Assembly (NCBI GenBank): GCA_963783855.1
Contig: CAWAPE010000004.1
Coordinates: forward strand, 434,001-498,000
Direction of reading: 5' to 3'
Length of the DNA: 64,000 bases
Origin: JAKAGZ01 sp963783855
Lineage (GTDB): Bacteria; Bacteroidota; Ignavibacteria; Ignavibacteriales; Ignavibacteriaceae
Position numbers and translations under genes: made by a program. A model generated the notes under the pieces. That model was not told the origin of the DNA. It saw only the letters and a program-made list of their open reading frames with translations, and ran no database searches. This document shows positions 26,292 to 36,188 of this stretch, one piece after another (the first letter of the stretch is position 1; the number at the start of each line of letters is the position of its first letter).

Positions 26292-29200
26292 CTACCTGAC
26301 GACTGCAAGCTTTTGTGTCAGGCTTTGAGTTTTACCTGCCGAAGTCATAATAGCTTTATAAAGGTAAACTCCATTGCCAACCAGATCACCATCCTGGTCT
26401 CTTCCGTCCCAGTATATCCTGTTAAAATCGTAATTAAGATCAGAAGAATGCCGGGTAAATTCTTTTATAAGCCTGCCTGCAACTGTAAATATTTTTATCT
26501 TAAGTTCATCAGGAATTTGAGTGAGCTTAAAAGTGAAATAAGTTTCATTGCTAAAGGGGTTAGGATAATTATAAAGGTTCAGAATTTTAGGAGAACTTGA
26601 AACTACAAATTGTTTCGTAATAACATCTGACTTATTTCCCAAACTATTCTTTGCCGTTAATGCAAGTGTATATTCTCCATCATCTAATTCAGGTGAATAT
26701 TCAACCATCATTTTAGGATTAGCAGAATTAAAATTATAGTTCACGCGGGAATTACCTGCATAATAGATTTCTTTATTGTTCAGGCTAAACGAAATTGCAC
26801 TTGTATCTGTTACAGGTAATAACGAAGGGTCATCTAATTCGAGTTTTATTTTAGGATTTGATGATACAAAATCGTTATCAACTATTTCACGATTATCAAA
26901 AGTAATTTTTAATTCTGGCTTGTTTGAATCCTCTTCAACGATAAAAGGCACTGAAAAGAAATTATTATCTTTTAATAATTCCGTAATTTTAGTCTCTGTA
27001 TCTAGATATATGTAAAAATATTTAGGGCCTGATGATGAACCGGTATTATAATTTATTTCATAGTTTTTTCTTCCACCTGCCGAAAGATTGTTTTCTTGTT
27101 TATTGAATATTTCAGATTTCGAATTATCCTTGCTAACAACATCAACTTTTACATTAAAAGTATCTGCAGCTGATTCACCTATATTCATAACAGAAAAATC
27201 AAGTTTGATTTTCCCTCCTACTTTAACTGAATCTTTATCAACTGAAACAAGCTGGTAATTTGTACCGAGTTCAGGAACTCCAGTATAATAGACCTTGATA
27301 GAAGAAATAGAAGGGAGATTATTTGTATCTGATGCGGTGAATACAAAATCAAATTTTAAATCAGGATAATTTTTTGAATCCACATTTGAAAGATCGATTG
27401 AATTACTTCCCAGTAATTGACTTGATAATGTATCAATAGTATTATCTTTTTTAATCCCAATAGTTTTTAAATATATCTCAGAATTTAAGGGAATTTCCGA
27501 ACTTATATTCAATTTTTCCCAGACTGCAGCCGGACCGATATTCTCAGTTACAAAGTTTCCTACTGATTTTTCTAATGTAATTGTTGTATCAAGAACAACA
27601 GGCCCATTAAACGGTGAAGAATACCCTTCTAGAACATGACCTGGAATATAATTTTTCTTAGTTATAATGCCCCACGTACTTCTGAATTCAACACTATCAA
27701 TTTTTGTGCTTCCTATAGCTTTAAGTCTATCTTTTATTGAATTTGTTAAACCACCGCGTGGATCATCGTTTGTAGCTATTGCAATAATCTTATTATCGGG
27801 GATTGAATCTAGTGCAGCTATATATTTACTTTCAAAATTCTGACTATCACCATAGTAATTTAATAAAGTCTCACCTTCAAATTTTAGTGTTTTTTCATCA
27901 AACACCAGTATATGATGTCCAGCTAAATTTGACGAAGTTACATAGTTAATACCATTTACAGTGATTATTGCATAAGTGCCGTCGTAATATCCAGCTGTCT
28001 GCATTTTTAATTCTTTACGGGATTTTAGTAAATGCATTTTATTATCTGAAAAATCTACATTATTTAATTCAGATTTTGAAAATGATAATGAATCAGATAA
28101 TAATATTTTTGCATCATTTTGACTATTATAAATAAATGAAAATAAACTGCCATACGGTTGTGCCGTTGTGTTAAGTTTTGATCTGACCCAATACCTTTGT
28201 CCTTCTGTAAGTCCTGGTAAACTAACTTTTGTGGCAAGAGTATCTAATTTTTTAATTATCACTTGTGAATTATTAAAATCCTGATTGTCAGCATACTGAA
28301 CATTTATAGAATCAGAATTATTTCTTTTTATTGGATTAATAAACACAAAGTTACCGTTAGCAATTAGATTAGTAGAAGATGAAACCAGTGCTCTTACTGA
28401 TGAATTTGAAACAAAAATATCAAAAGTAAAAGTGTTGTCTCCTTTTGATATTTCGTCAATTGAATTTCCAGAATCAAGCTGGACTTTTAATTTATGATCT
28501 CCTGCAAGTTTTTTAACAGGCAGATAAAATTCAAGACTGTCTTTATAATCAGGCAACCCTTTTGATATTATCTTATTAAAAAGTTCCCTGTTATCCAGAT
28601 TATCTATTATACTAATATTAAAATGAGTTGTATCAACTTTACCTAAATTATAAAAATATATTTTTAATTTAACTGAATCCTGAGAGTCATCAATATTAAT
28701 TGTTGAAGTTGCCAGATCGGCAGATGAAATTTTAAGATTTGGTTTTGGAGGAATTTTTAGTTTAATAATCGGGTCACCTAATAAGGCATTACAGAGAGCA
28801 AATATTCTATATACACTTGATTTACCGTAAGTTTCCAACAGTTTATTTTTTGCACTAGATTGTGTCATACCTATTGATTCTGAATTATTATTTAACAATT
28901 CAGAATAAAATAATTTAGGGAAAATTGTTGCAGTTGATGTAAACCCAAGAGAAGTATTACCAGTATAAGCAATTGCCTGTCCATCAGGTTGATTAATAAA
29001 CAATTCAGAAAATGCCTTTACATCCGGTTCAGCAAATTTTCCTGTTGAACATCCCCAATCACTTATAAGTGATCCTTTTCCGCTATTATTTTTTAATTGT
29101 TCAATTGTATTTATTCCGTTATCCCACACCTGGGTACCGCTATGACCAATATAAGATATGAATAAACCTCCCACCCCAATAAAATCGGCAACTTGTTTAT

Positions 29201-31646
29201 CAGTATATGGTCCGAAATCAGTTATAGGATTTTGAGTTTTGTATAAATGGTGAACAATCCCGCCTACCGGCGCTGGTTGAATAATGTTATTTGCAACAAA
29301 GTCATTTGTACTTTTTAAATATTGCAACTCGCTGGAGTTGTGTATATCTCCACTGGAAATAAGAAGGTACGTTTTATTAAAAGCGTCGAAAGAGTCAGAT
29401 AGATATTTCTTGTGTTTATTTAAATAATGGTCAAACTCTGAAAGAGAGTTTACTGGTATTCTTCCGACATACATTTGCTGGACTAATGCATTTGTTGAAT
29501 CCCAATCAACGAACCAGTTATCTGAAACCGGGTGTCCATATGAAGGCACGTAATTTTTAACTAATGGGCTGCCAAAATATTTATGTGTGTTTCCATAGTA
29601 GTCATAATTGGCATCACCAACAATAAAAAGATAGGATGGCTTTGGTGATTGCCAATATAAATTGGCAGCTTGTAAAAATATTTTTATTGGTTCAGGTGCA
29701 AAAAATCCATAGTTGTATTGATCATAAATATCGTTAACATTTACAACTTTAGTAGTAACATTATAATTCTGTTGAACGAATTTAACATAATCTCCTGCCT
29801 TATTTAAAAATTCCGGTGCTGTAATTAAGATATAATCTGCCTGATTTGAGGGTGCTGAAAGATCTTGAAATGTTTTTTTGTAATAAATTTTTGGAGCCTG
29901 GATTTTATCTTCCGGGAACACAAAATATTTGTTCTTAACAACCACAGAGTCATCGAAATATAAATCATTGTTAACAAGATTATAATCAACTATTTTTTTA
30001 CTCTTTGAGATACCGCCAATCCGGTAAATTGCTAATTTATTAGTATTAATATTAGATACTTTAACAGTTTTCCATTCCCTGTAATTGTCATCTGACACAT
30101 TCATAATAATAGAGTCACCAGAAGCAATATTATACTGCGGGTAATCAACTTCATACCAATCATAAGCTATTGAATTTAATGATGCATTTGTTGGGAATGA
30201 AATTGTTTTTAACCTATTACTACCATTTATTAATAGGTCAGATGAAAACTTAGCATTAACTACTCTTTGATCATATTTGTTAAAAAATGATGAGTCATAA
30301 ACTGTGGGATCAGAATTTATACTTAAACCAACTTTATGTGCGTTAGCAGTAATATCACTCGCATAATCCTGAATTTTATAATATGCAAAAGCACTTTGAC
30401 CAGGATAAACATTATTAACAGAAAAATTTCTATTAGCGGCACCAACTGATTGAAGGCCCCAAATCCAGGTTTCATTTTGTAGCCATTCAGGGTCCTGGCG
30501 GGTAATTAAACTGTTTATTGAATAGTCGAGATATTTGTTTTGTTCATAATGAACATTTTGATAATGATAATAAAGTGTATCAATATTACTGGTTGAAAGT
30601 ACTCTGGAAGTGTCTATTCTCTTTCCTTTTGCCCCTCCCCAAGTTAGCCAGTAAACAGTTGTATCAGAATACCGGTCCTGATATTCTTTATATGATTCGC
30701 CTGGAGCGCTGGTTTCCTTATAATTTGCTCCCCAGTTCTTTTTGCCTATAAATTCAATATAATCGCCTGAATTAAATTGACCATCATTTTCTCCATAAAC
30801 ATAAATTGGTTGTTCATTCCCTTTACAAAATAATTTATATGTTGTAGGATCAATTGAATTTGCTACAATCCCGGAATTATTTAGATCATATAACCTGATC
30901 CTATAAACCCCATCTTCAGCAACTCCAATTTTTAGATATTCTGAATTGAAATCAATCCAGCTATCATTTTCCGTGATATTTTGCTTTAAATATAGTTGCT
31001 TGTTCAACGGCTTTGCTTCCCGATAATTTAATATTAATGCAGAAAGAGTCTTATCGAAATATTTATCATTGATATAATTTGCTTGAATTTTATTATTACC
31101 AGGATTTTGAACTATGATTTGTAAACTGGCTTTTTTTAATTCTTCAATAATATCAGTATTATTAAACCTGTATTGATTTATTTTTATTTCGACGCAATAA
31201 TAATTCCTGATCCAGAGATACCCCATTATTTTATATAAGGGCTGGAAATTATTAGCTGTTGAAATCGTCGGATTGTAATTGTAGTTGATTGTGGAGTCAT
31301 TCTTTAGGGAAACGAATGGATTTTTTTTCGGGATCCCATTTATCTTATTAACGAGTGTTGGAGTTAGGGTTACTTTTACTTTTGAAAATGCCGGAAGTGC
31401 TATAAAAATAGTCCGGTCTGGTAGTGCATTTAGCCCGGGATCTGATTCATTTATATAATTCTTAAATGTAACTGTCTCAATATTTTTTTTATTCTTAATT
31501 TTTGAATAAGGTATTGAATTTAGATTAAGCAAAAAAGATATTTGGTCTGTACTCTGTTTTATATTTTCAACTTTAATCTGTGGCAGAATATTTATTGAAA
31601 ACATTATAATTATGTATAATACACTGCGTAATTTAATTGTAAACAT
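26292..31646 (-). CDS. C25 (gingipain-type) cysteine peptidase with T9SS tail, PorU-like
   Basis: The 1784-residue exported protein has an N-terminal signal segment, a beta-rich region to about residue 580, and a C25 peptidase domain at about 600-960. The catalytic dyad is visible: His in YIGHSGTQVWDN (about 835) and Cys in SDWGCSTGKF (about 866). It continues with CARDB/Ig-like domains and ends in a T9SS/FlgD-like C-terminal domain (NYPNPFSNET...YWDGRDQDGDLVGNGVYLYK). PorU, the T9SS sortase that removes sorting domains and attaches cargo to the surface, has this C25 domain. The length exceeds that of Porphyromonas PorU (about 1150 aa), and a secreted interpain-like protease is the alternative. 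It could process exported proteins such as the cytochrome at the left edge. Confidence 0.82.
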   Translation of the reverse strand: MFTIKLRSVLYIIIMFSINILPQIKVENIKQSTDQISFLLNLNSIPYSKIKNKKNIETVTFKNYINESDPGLNALPDRTIFIALPAFSKVKVTLTPTLVNKINGIPKKNPFVSLKNDSTINYNYNPTISTANNFQPLYKIMGYLWIRNYYCVEIKINQYRFNNTDIIEELKKASLQIIVQNPGNNKIQANYINDKYFDKTLSALILNYREAKPLNKQLYLKQNITENDSWIDFNSEYLKIGVAEDGVYRIRLYDLNNSGIVANSIDPTTYKLFCKGNEQPIYVYGENDGQFNSGDYIEFIGKKNWGANYKETSAPGESYKEYQDRYSDTTVYWLTWGGAKGKRIDTSRVLSTSNIDTLYYHYQNVHYEQNKYLDYSINSLITRQDPEWLQNETWIWGLQSVGAANRNFSVNNVYPGQSAFAYYKIQDYASDITANAHKVGLSINSDPTVYDSSFFNKYDQRVVNAKFSSDLLINGSNRLKTISFPTNASLNSIAYDWYEVDYPQYNIASGDSIIMNVSDDNYREWKTVKVSNINTNKLAIYRIGGISKSKKIVDYNLVNNDLYFDDSVVVKNKYFVFPEDKIQAPKIYYKKTFQDLSAPSNQADYILITAPEFLNKAGDYVKFVQQNYNVTTKVVNVNDIYDQYNYGFFAPEPIKIFLQAANLYWQSPKPSYLFIVGDANYDYYGNTHKYFGSPLVKNYVPSYGHPVSDNWFVDWDSTNALVQQMYVGRIPVNSLSEFDHYLNKHKKYLSDSFDAFNKTYLLISSGDIHNSSELQYLKSTNDFVANNIIQPAPVGGIVHHLYKTQNPITDFGPYTDKQVADFIGVGGLFISYIGHSGTQVWDNGINTIEQLKNNSGKGSLISDWGCSTGKFAEPDVKAFSELFINQPDGQAIAYTGNTSLGFTSTATIFPKLFYSELLNNNSESIGMTQSSAKNKLLETYGKSSVYRIFALCNALLGDPIIKLKIPPKPNLKISSADLATSTINIDDSQDSVKLKIYFYNLGKVDTTHFNISIIDNLDNRELFNKIISKGLPDYKDSLEFYLPVKKLAGDHKLKVQLDSGNSIDEISKGDNTFTFDIFVSNSSVRALVSSSTNLIANGNFVFINPIKRNNSDSINVQYADNQDFNNSQVIIKKLDTLATKVSLPGLTEGQRYWVRSKLNTTAQPYGSLFSFIYNSQNDAKILLSDSLSFSKSELNNVDFSDNKMHLLKSRKELKMQTAGYYDGTYAIITVNGINYVTSSNLAGHHILVFDEKTLKFEGETLLNYYGDSQNFESKYIAALDSIPDNKIIAIATNDDPRGGLTNSIKDRLKAIGSTKIDSVEFRSTWGIITKKNYIPGHVLEGYSSPFNGPVVLDTTITLEKSVGNFVTENIGPAAVWEKLNISSEIPLNSEIYLKTIGIKKDNTIDTLSSQLLGSNSIDLSNVDSKNYPDLKFDFVFTASDTNNLPSISSIKVYYTGVPELGTNYQLVSVDKDSVKVGGKIKLDFSVMNIGESAADTFNVKVDVVSKDNSKSEIFNKQENNLSAGGRKNYEINYNTGSSSGPKYFYIYLDTETKITELLKDNNFFSVPFIVEEDSNKPELKITFDNREIVDNDFVSSNPKIKLELDDPSLLPVTDTSAISFSLNNKEIYYAGNSRVNYNFNSANPKMMVEYSPELDDGEYTLALTAKNSLGNKSDVITKQFVVSSSPKILNLYNYPNPFSNETYFTFKLTQIPDELKIKIFTVAGRLIKEFTRHSSDLNYDFNRIYWDGRDQDGDLVGNGVYLYKAIMTSAGKTQSLTQKLAVVR

Positions 31647-31738
31647 TTTCTCTAATCTTCGAATATTTTATGTTCTAAAGGATAATAATTTACCAAAATT
31701 TAACACTTACCGCATTATTGCTCGGTAAAATATAATAA

Positions 31739-32479
31739 ATGAAATATTACTTTTATAATACTTTTGTTAACGTTTTAAATCAAGAAGAATATTTAGAATA
31801 TATTGATAAAAGTCTGAATACTTCAGGGACAACCCTATTTTACTATTTAAATTCATACAGCTTTTATCTGGCTAATAATAATAATGATTTTCAGAAAGCA
31901 ATGGAATTGGCTGATTTTGTAATTGCTGATGGTTATAGTATTGTTAAAGTTTTAGGAAAAATCCATAATATCAACATTAATAAAGTTGTTTTTACATATT
32001 CATTTTTTAGCTTTTTAGCGGATTTTTTTATAAAGAACAAATTAAGAATTTATTTCCTTGGCGGAAAAGAAGCTGTTATTCAAAAATCTATCAAAAAATG
32101 CCATGAAAATTATTCGGACTTAAAAATAGCTGGATACAGGAACGGTTATTTTAATTCACAAAAGGAATCGGATCAAATAATTCAAAACATTAATAACTCA
32201 AAACCGGATATTTTGATAGTTGGAATGGGAATGCCGCGTGCTGAAATATGGATAGACCAATACAAACATCAAATCAATGCAAAATGTATTTTTAGTGTGG
32301 GAGGTTTTTTTGATTTTCTTGCTTCTGAGAAAAAAATTGCACCCAAGTTTTTATATAATTCAGGGTTTGAATGGGTTTTCAGAATGATTCAAGAACCAAA
32401 TAGATTAGCCATCAGATATTTGAAAGCAAATATATCTTTAATTATTAAATTTGTACGATTAAAGTTAAAAAATTATTAG
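31739..32479 (+). CDS. WecG/TagA/CpsF family glycosyltransferase
   Basis: The 246-residue product matches the GT26 family that adds the second sugar to an undecaprenyl-linked acceptor in teichoic acid, enterobacterial common antigen or exopolysaccharide synthesis. Visible family features are YLNSYSFYLANNN near residue 38, FVIADGYSIVK (the conserved ADG), the FLGGKEAV nucleotide-binding loop and ILIVGMGMPRAEIWI, with PEW-like EWVFRMIQEPNR near the C-terminus. It is divergent from the C25 peptidase gene across a 92-bp AT-rich gap that must hold both promoters. It opens the polysaccharide region, although the other genes there run on the opposite strand. Confidence 0.88.
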   Translation: MKYYFYNTFVNVLNQEEYLEYIDKSLNTSGTTLFYYLNSYSFYLANNNNDFQKAMELADFVIADGYSIVKVLGKIHNININKVVFTYSFFSFLADFFIKNKLRIYFLGGKEAVIQKSIKKCHENYSDLKIAGYRNGYFNSQKESDQIIQNINNSKPDILIVGMGMPRAEIWIDQYKHQINAKCIFSVGGFFDFLASEKKIAPKFLYNSGFEWVFRMIQEPNRLAIRYLKANISLIIKFVRLKLKNY

Positions 32480-32507
32480 AAAACATACTTAATTAATATC
32501 AAATCTA

Positions 32508-33440
32508 TCAATTTACAATCTCCTTAATTTTTCTTTTTAAAAAAACTATTGATCTTCTGGGTGAAATTAATCCACTTAATGCAATTAATAATATCCCTTT
32601 GAGCTGATTATTATTAACATAATTAAAGATACCCATTCTATAAAGAACGATTGCTTTAAATTCTAAATGCCTCAGTTTTGAAAATAAATATTGGGTAATA
32701 TTTGAAAATTTATTCCGAGCTAATAAATCCTTATTAGCTCGACAAAAGTCTAATCTCGATTTTTCATATTTTTTCAGACCTTCATTAAGTTGATTTGACA
32801 TAATACTCGCCTTATGTAGTCTTATATAAGCTAGATTACTTTTTAGATTTGCCATCTTACCATAATTGGTTAATTCTAAGAACAAAGCATAATCTGGGGC
32901 TGGAAAATATTCCTCATTATAGCCTCCAATACTTTTGACAACTTCAGTTCGCATCATAACAGTTGAATGTACAATTGAACTTAATCCCTTAATAAGTGCT
33001 CCAACTATTTGCTCATTTTCACTAGGCATTTTAATTGACCAAACTTTATTGAAGATAGAAGAACCAAAATATTTGATATTTGAACCAACTAGATTATAAT
33101 CTGGTTTGCTAATAAGAAAATTTAATTGTTCCTCAAATCTTGTATTAGTATATATATCGTCAGAATCACAAATAGCAATAAATTGTGTTTTTGCGTATTG
33201 TATCCCCAGATTTAATGACTTTACTAGACCAATCTTCCCTGGAGAAATTATAGTTAGTCTTTCGTCTTGAATACTTTTTAAATAAGCTTCGCTTTCGTCA
33301 GTAGACCCATCATTTATAGCATAAATTTCAAACCTTTTTTCGGTTTGATTAAAAATTGATTCTAAAGTCTCGGGTAAAAATGAAATTGAATTTCTGACAG
33401 GCATAATAACACTAATAAGTGGCATTGAAGTCGATTTCAT
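32508..33440 (-). CDS. Family 2 glycosyltransferase
   Basis: The 310-residue product has a GT-A fold start (PLISVIMPVRNSISFLPETLESI), the NDGSTD nucleotide-binding motif and the metal-binding AICDSDDIY (DxD type), typical of inverting GT2 enzymes that use nucleotide sugars at the cytoplasmic face. The ATG at 33425 (MPLIS) is an alternative start that removes five residues. It is the last gene of the minus-strand cluster and lies tail to tail with the WecG-type gene (28-bp gap, no clear hairpin). The sugar specificity is unknown. Confidence 0.9.
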   Translation of the reverse strand: MKSTSMPLISVIMPVRNSISFLPETLESIFNQTEKRFEIYAINDGSTDESEAYLKSIQDERLTIISPGKIGLVKSLNLGIQYAKTQFIAICDSDDIYTNTRFEEQLNFLISKPDYNLVGSNIKYFGSSIFNKVWSIKMPSENEQIVGALIKGLSSIVHSTVMMRTEVVKSIGGYNEEYFPAPDYALFLELTNYGKMANLKSNLAYIRLHKASIMSNQLNEGLKKYEKSRLDFCRANKDLLARNKFSNITQYLFSKLRHLEFKAIVLYRMGIFNYVNNNQLKGILLIALSGLISPRRSIVFLKRKIKEIVN

Positions 33441-33450
33441 AATATTTTAA

Positions 33451-34575
33451 TTAAATTTCATTATAGAACGATTCCATAGTTTTTATAAACGATGGTAGAC
33501 TATATTTCGATTCCATTGCCAACAAAGCATTCTGGCTTAATTTTTTTTTCAATTCATTATGAAATAAAACTTTCTCTATACTAATAGTTCCTTCTTGAAC
33601 TGAATTTTGCGGAAAAATAATACCACAATTTTCCTTCCCTATAATTTCATTAATTCCTCCAACATCGGTCGAGACGATAGGTGTACCAGAAGCCATGGCC
33701 TCCCAAAGTGCTAAGGGTAATCCTTCCCAATCTGAAGTAAATAATATTACATCAAAATATTTGATGTAATATTTAACGTTAGGAACAAATCCCATAAATT
33801 TTACGTTCTTATTTATTCCAAGTTTATAAGCAAGCGTACTCATTTCATATTCTAAAGGCCCATCACCAAAATATAGAAAGAATATATTTTTATGTTTCTG
33901 AATTAGTTTATTTGCTATATTTAGTGAAAGATCTATCCTTTTTTGAGCTTCCATCCTTGCTACTATGCCTACTATAATATATTTCATTTTTAGTTTTTCG
34001 ATATAATTTATTACTTCAACTCTAAATTCCTTATTCAACTTAGGAGCATATCCGTTATAATAGACTTTTATTTGAGGAAACAATTTTGTCTCTTTATATA
34101 AAAGTTCTCTACTCTTAAATGAAGGTACAATAGCAAAATCAACCGCACTAAATAGATAAATTATCATATGTGAAATTCTATAGACAATTTTTTCTAACTT
34201 AGAATTATATAAATTATTTATAAAAAGGCCTTGATAGTTATGAATCATTTTTTTTCTTAAAAAGATATTTGTTAATCCGCCAATAGTATATGGTTTCAAA
34301 AAATGAGTTTGAATAATATCTATATGGTTTGATTTTACAAATTTATAAAATTGGAAAAAACTTTTAATTGGAACCTTTTTAGTTAGACTTGGAATAACAT
34401 AATATTTAATTCCCAGAGACTCCATTTCATTTTCGATTTTCCGATTACCTTGGAAGACAATAAATTGTTCATATTTATTATTATCCAAATACTTAAATAA
34501 CATCACTAAGTGAGTATACACACCGTCGCTTTTACCTGTTATGTGATTAACAAAATGACAAATTTTTAATTTCAT
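33451..34575 (-). CDS. Family 4 glycosyltransferase
   Basis: The 374-residue product is a GT-B fold retaining transferase. The C-terminal half carries IVGIVARMEAQKRIDLSL, the donor-site segment LFTSDWEGLPLALWEAMASGTPIVSTDVGGINEII (the E-x7-E motif lies across EGLPLALWE) and GIIFPQ. The N-terminal half has the HFVNHITGKSDGVYTHL acceptor-domain pattern. Its start codon overlaps the stop of the upstream GT4 gene by four bases, so the two are translated in sequence. It probably adds one residue of the surface polysaccharide repeat; donor unknown. Confidence 0.9.
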   Translation of the reverse strand: MKLKICHFVNHITGKSDGVYTHLVMLFKYLDNNKYEQFIVFQGNRKIENEMESLGIKYYVIPSLTKKVPIKSFFQFYKFVKSNHIDIIQTHFLKPYTIGGLTNIFLRKKMIHNYQGLFINNLYNSKLEKIVYRISHMIIYLFSAVDFAIVPSFKSRELLYKETKLFPQIKVYYNGYAPKLNKEFRVEVINYIEKLKMKYIIVGIVARMEAQKRIDLSLNIANKLIQKHKNIFFLYFGDGPLEYEMSTLAYKLGINKNVKFMGFVPNVKYYIKYFDVILFTSDWEGLPLALWEAMASGTPIVSTDVGGINEIIGKENCGIIFPQNSVQEGTISIEKVLFHNELKKKLSQNALLAMESKYSLPSFIKTMESFYNEI

Positions 34576-35660
34576 AATTCTTTTTCATAACAATTAATAT
34601 ACATTTTTGAAATCCTATCCCAACCCAATTGATTAATAATTTTCTTTGCATTTTCTGATATATTATTAAGGTTAAATTTGCCATAATAAAGATTTTTGAG
34701 AATTTCATTTATTTTTTCAGGCTTATCATAGTCATATACAAATCCATTTTTGCCATTAATAATGTATTTTACACACCCCACTTTACTAGAAAGAATCACA
34801 ATTAGTCCAGCAGCCATACATTCAATCGCAAAGATAGGAAAAGTGTCAAAAGTCGTAGATTTCAAAAGTATATGCTTATCAGCAAGGAAGGATTCTAATT
34901 CGTTTTTATTCATTGGACTACAAAGTTCAACATCTAAATTAATATCTAAAAAAACAGGTCGCCTACCAATTATATATAATTTCAATGGTAAACCTGAAAT
35001 ATTGAGAATATTTAATATTTTTTCTAGTCCCCTATCAATAAAATCATTATTCCCATTATAGAAAACAATCTTCAAGAAATTATCAATTTTTATTTTCCTA
35101 TTTATATTTACAAATTCTTTTTCAACTCCATTGGGGATTATTGCTACTTTGCTTTTATTTATATTATAATATTCTTCGGCTAGAGCTAAATGATCAGCTG
35201 ATAGAAATATCAATTTATCTGATAATTTAATTGCAAGCCATTCCCATATATAATCTCTATATCTATTAAATTCTTTTTTCTTTTTAACATTATTAGGGAT
35301 TTCATATTTTTGGATACTATGAAAAGTAGTAACGATCTTACTTCTTATAAACACTTTGTATAAATAAACGAGTATCGTAAATCTCTCTGCAGTTAGGACA
35401 TGAATAATATTTGGCTTTTGTTTTTTTAAATAATAAAATAAAGGGAAAAGGCCTAAACGCAGAACTTCAGGAGCTGAGGTAACTTTTTTTTGCCCTATCC
35501 AACTTTCTACAAAATTATTTTGTTTACAACGCTTAAAGAAATAGTCAATAAATGTTATCTTATAATCAGACGACGCAAATTGGAAAAGTCGTCTAGAAAA
35601 TTTTTCAGGACCATTCATAATCTCATTTTCTACATATTTTCCAAGATATACAATCTTCAT
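34572..35660 (-). CDS. Family 4 glycosyltransferase
   Basis: The 362-residue product is another GT-B transferase, with IVYLGKYVENEIMNGPEKFSRR cut across its start, VAIIPNGVEKEF in the linker and the C-terminal FPIFAIECMAAGLIVILSSKVGC donor region. It closely resembles the GT4 encoded at 36189-37295: both open with a YLGKYxENEIxNGPEK or FLGNYSENEIISGPEK motif. The two are therefore probably paralogues with related donors. A 197-bp gene-free AT-rich stretch (35661-35857) lies upstream. Confidence 0.9.
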   Translation of the reverse strand: MKIVYLGKYVENEIMNGPEKFSRRLFQFASSDYKITFIDYFFKRCKQNNFVESWIGQKKVTSAPEVLRLGLFPLFYYLKKQKPNIIHVLTAERFTILVYLYKVFIRSKIVTTFHSIQKYEIPNNVKKKKEFNRYRDYIWEWLAIKLSDKLIFLSADHLALAEEYYNINKSKVAIIPNGVEKEFVNINRKIKIDNFLKIVFYNGNNDFIDRGLEKILNILNISGLPLKLYIIGRRPVFLDINLDVELCSPMNKNELESFLADKHILLKSTTFDTFPIFAIECMAAGLIVILSSKVGCVKYIINGKNGFVYDYDKPEKINEILKNLYYGKFNLNNISENAKKIINQLGWDRISKMYINCYEKEL

Positions 35661-35857
35661 TCTATTTTAGCAAAACATTATTATTAAAAACATCTAATAC
35701 TTTAATATTAACTTAAATCTTTATAAAACTAGATAATAGATGAAAGACTTTCTTTTGCAAATATTTTTATATCGATAAATTAGATATATTAATATCACAA
35801 GCAATCATTAAAATTCGACTCCAAAACTAATAACTAATATTCTCTTTACAAAAGGAG

Positions 35858-36121
35858 TTATAATTTTATTAAAAATTTTTCCTTATGATCAGTAATGTAG
35901 TTATATCGTTTTAAAGTAGAAAAAGGCCATGGTTCATTCTTAATAAATATTTTATTAATTCCTGGATCAGAAAATGATAAGTCATCAGTAAATAAGAATA
36001 CTTCTAAATTGTGGCTGACAAAAAAATACTTTTTTATCGACTCGTATAATGAAGGTATAAAATTTATATAATTTCCTGTCGCAATAATTACCAGTGCAAT
36101 ATTGAGCTTTTTCTCTTCCAT
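35858..36121 (-). pseudogene. Truncated family 6 glycosyltransferase (ABO/alpha-galactosyltransferase-like) fragment
   Basis: The 87-residue frame reads like the first third of a GT6 enzyme: NIALVIIATGNYINFIPSLY, then KYFF, VFLFTDD and the conserved WPFSTLKRYNYI. Full GT6 proteins are about 250-300 residues and continue with a DxD-type motif, which is missing. The 197 bp downstream in all minus frames contain stops and no recognisable continuation, so the gene is 3'-truncated rather than frameshifted. It lies between two GT4 genes in the same orientation. Whether the fragment is expressed is unknown; it should be inactive without the donor-binding half. Confidence 0.68.
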
Positions 36122-36188
36122 TTTTATAATTGATAGAAAATATGAGGTTGTTTTAATTACAGTGAATTTACAAAGTATTTTTTCAATC

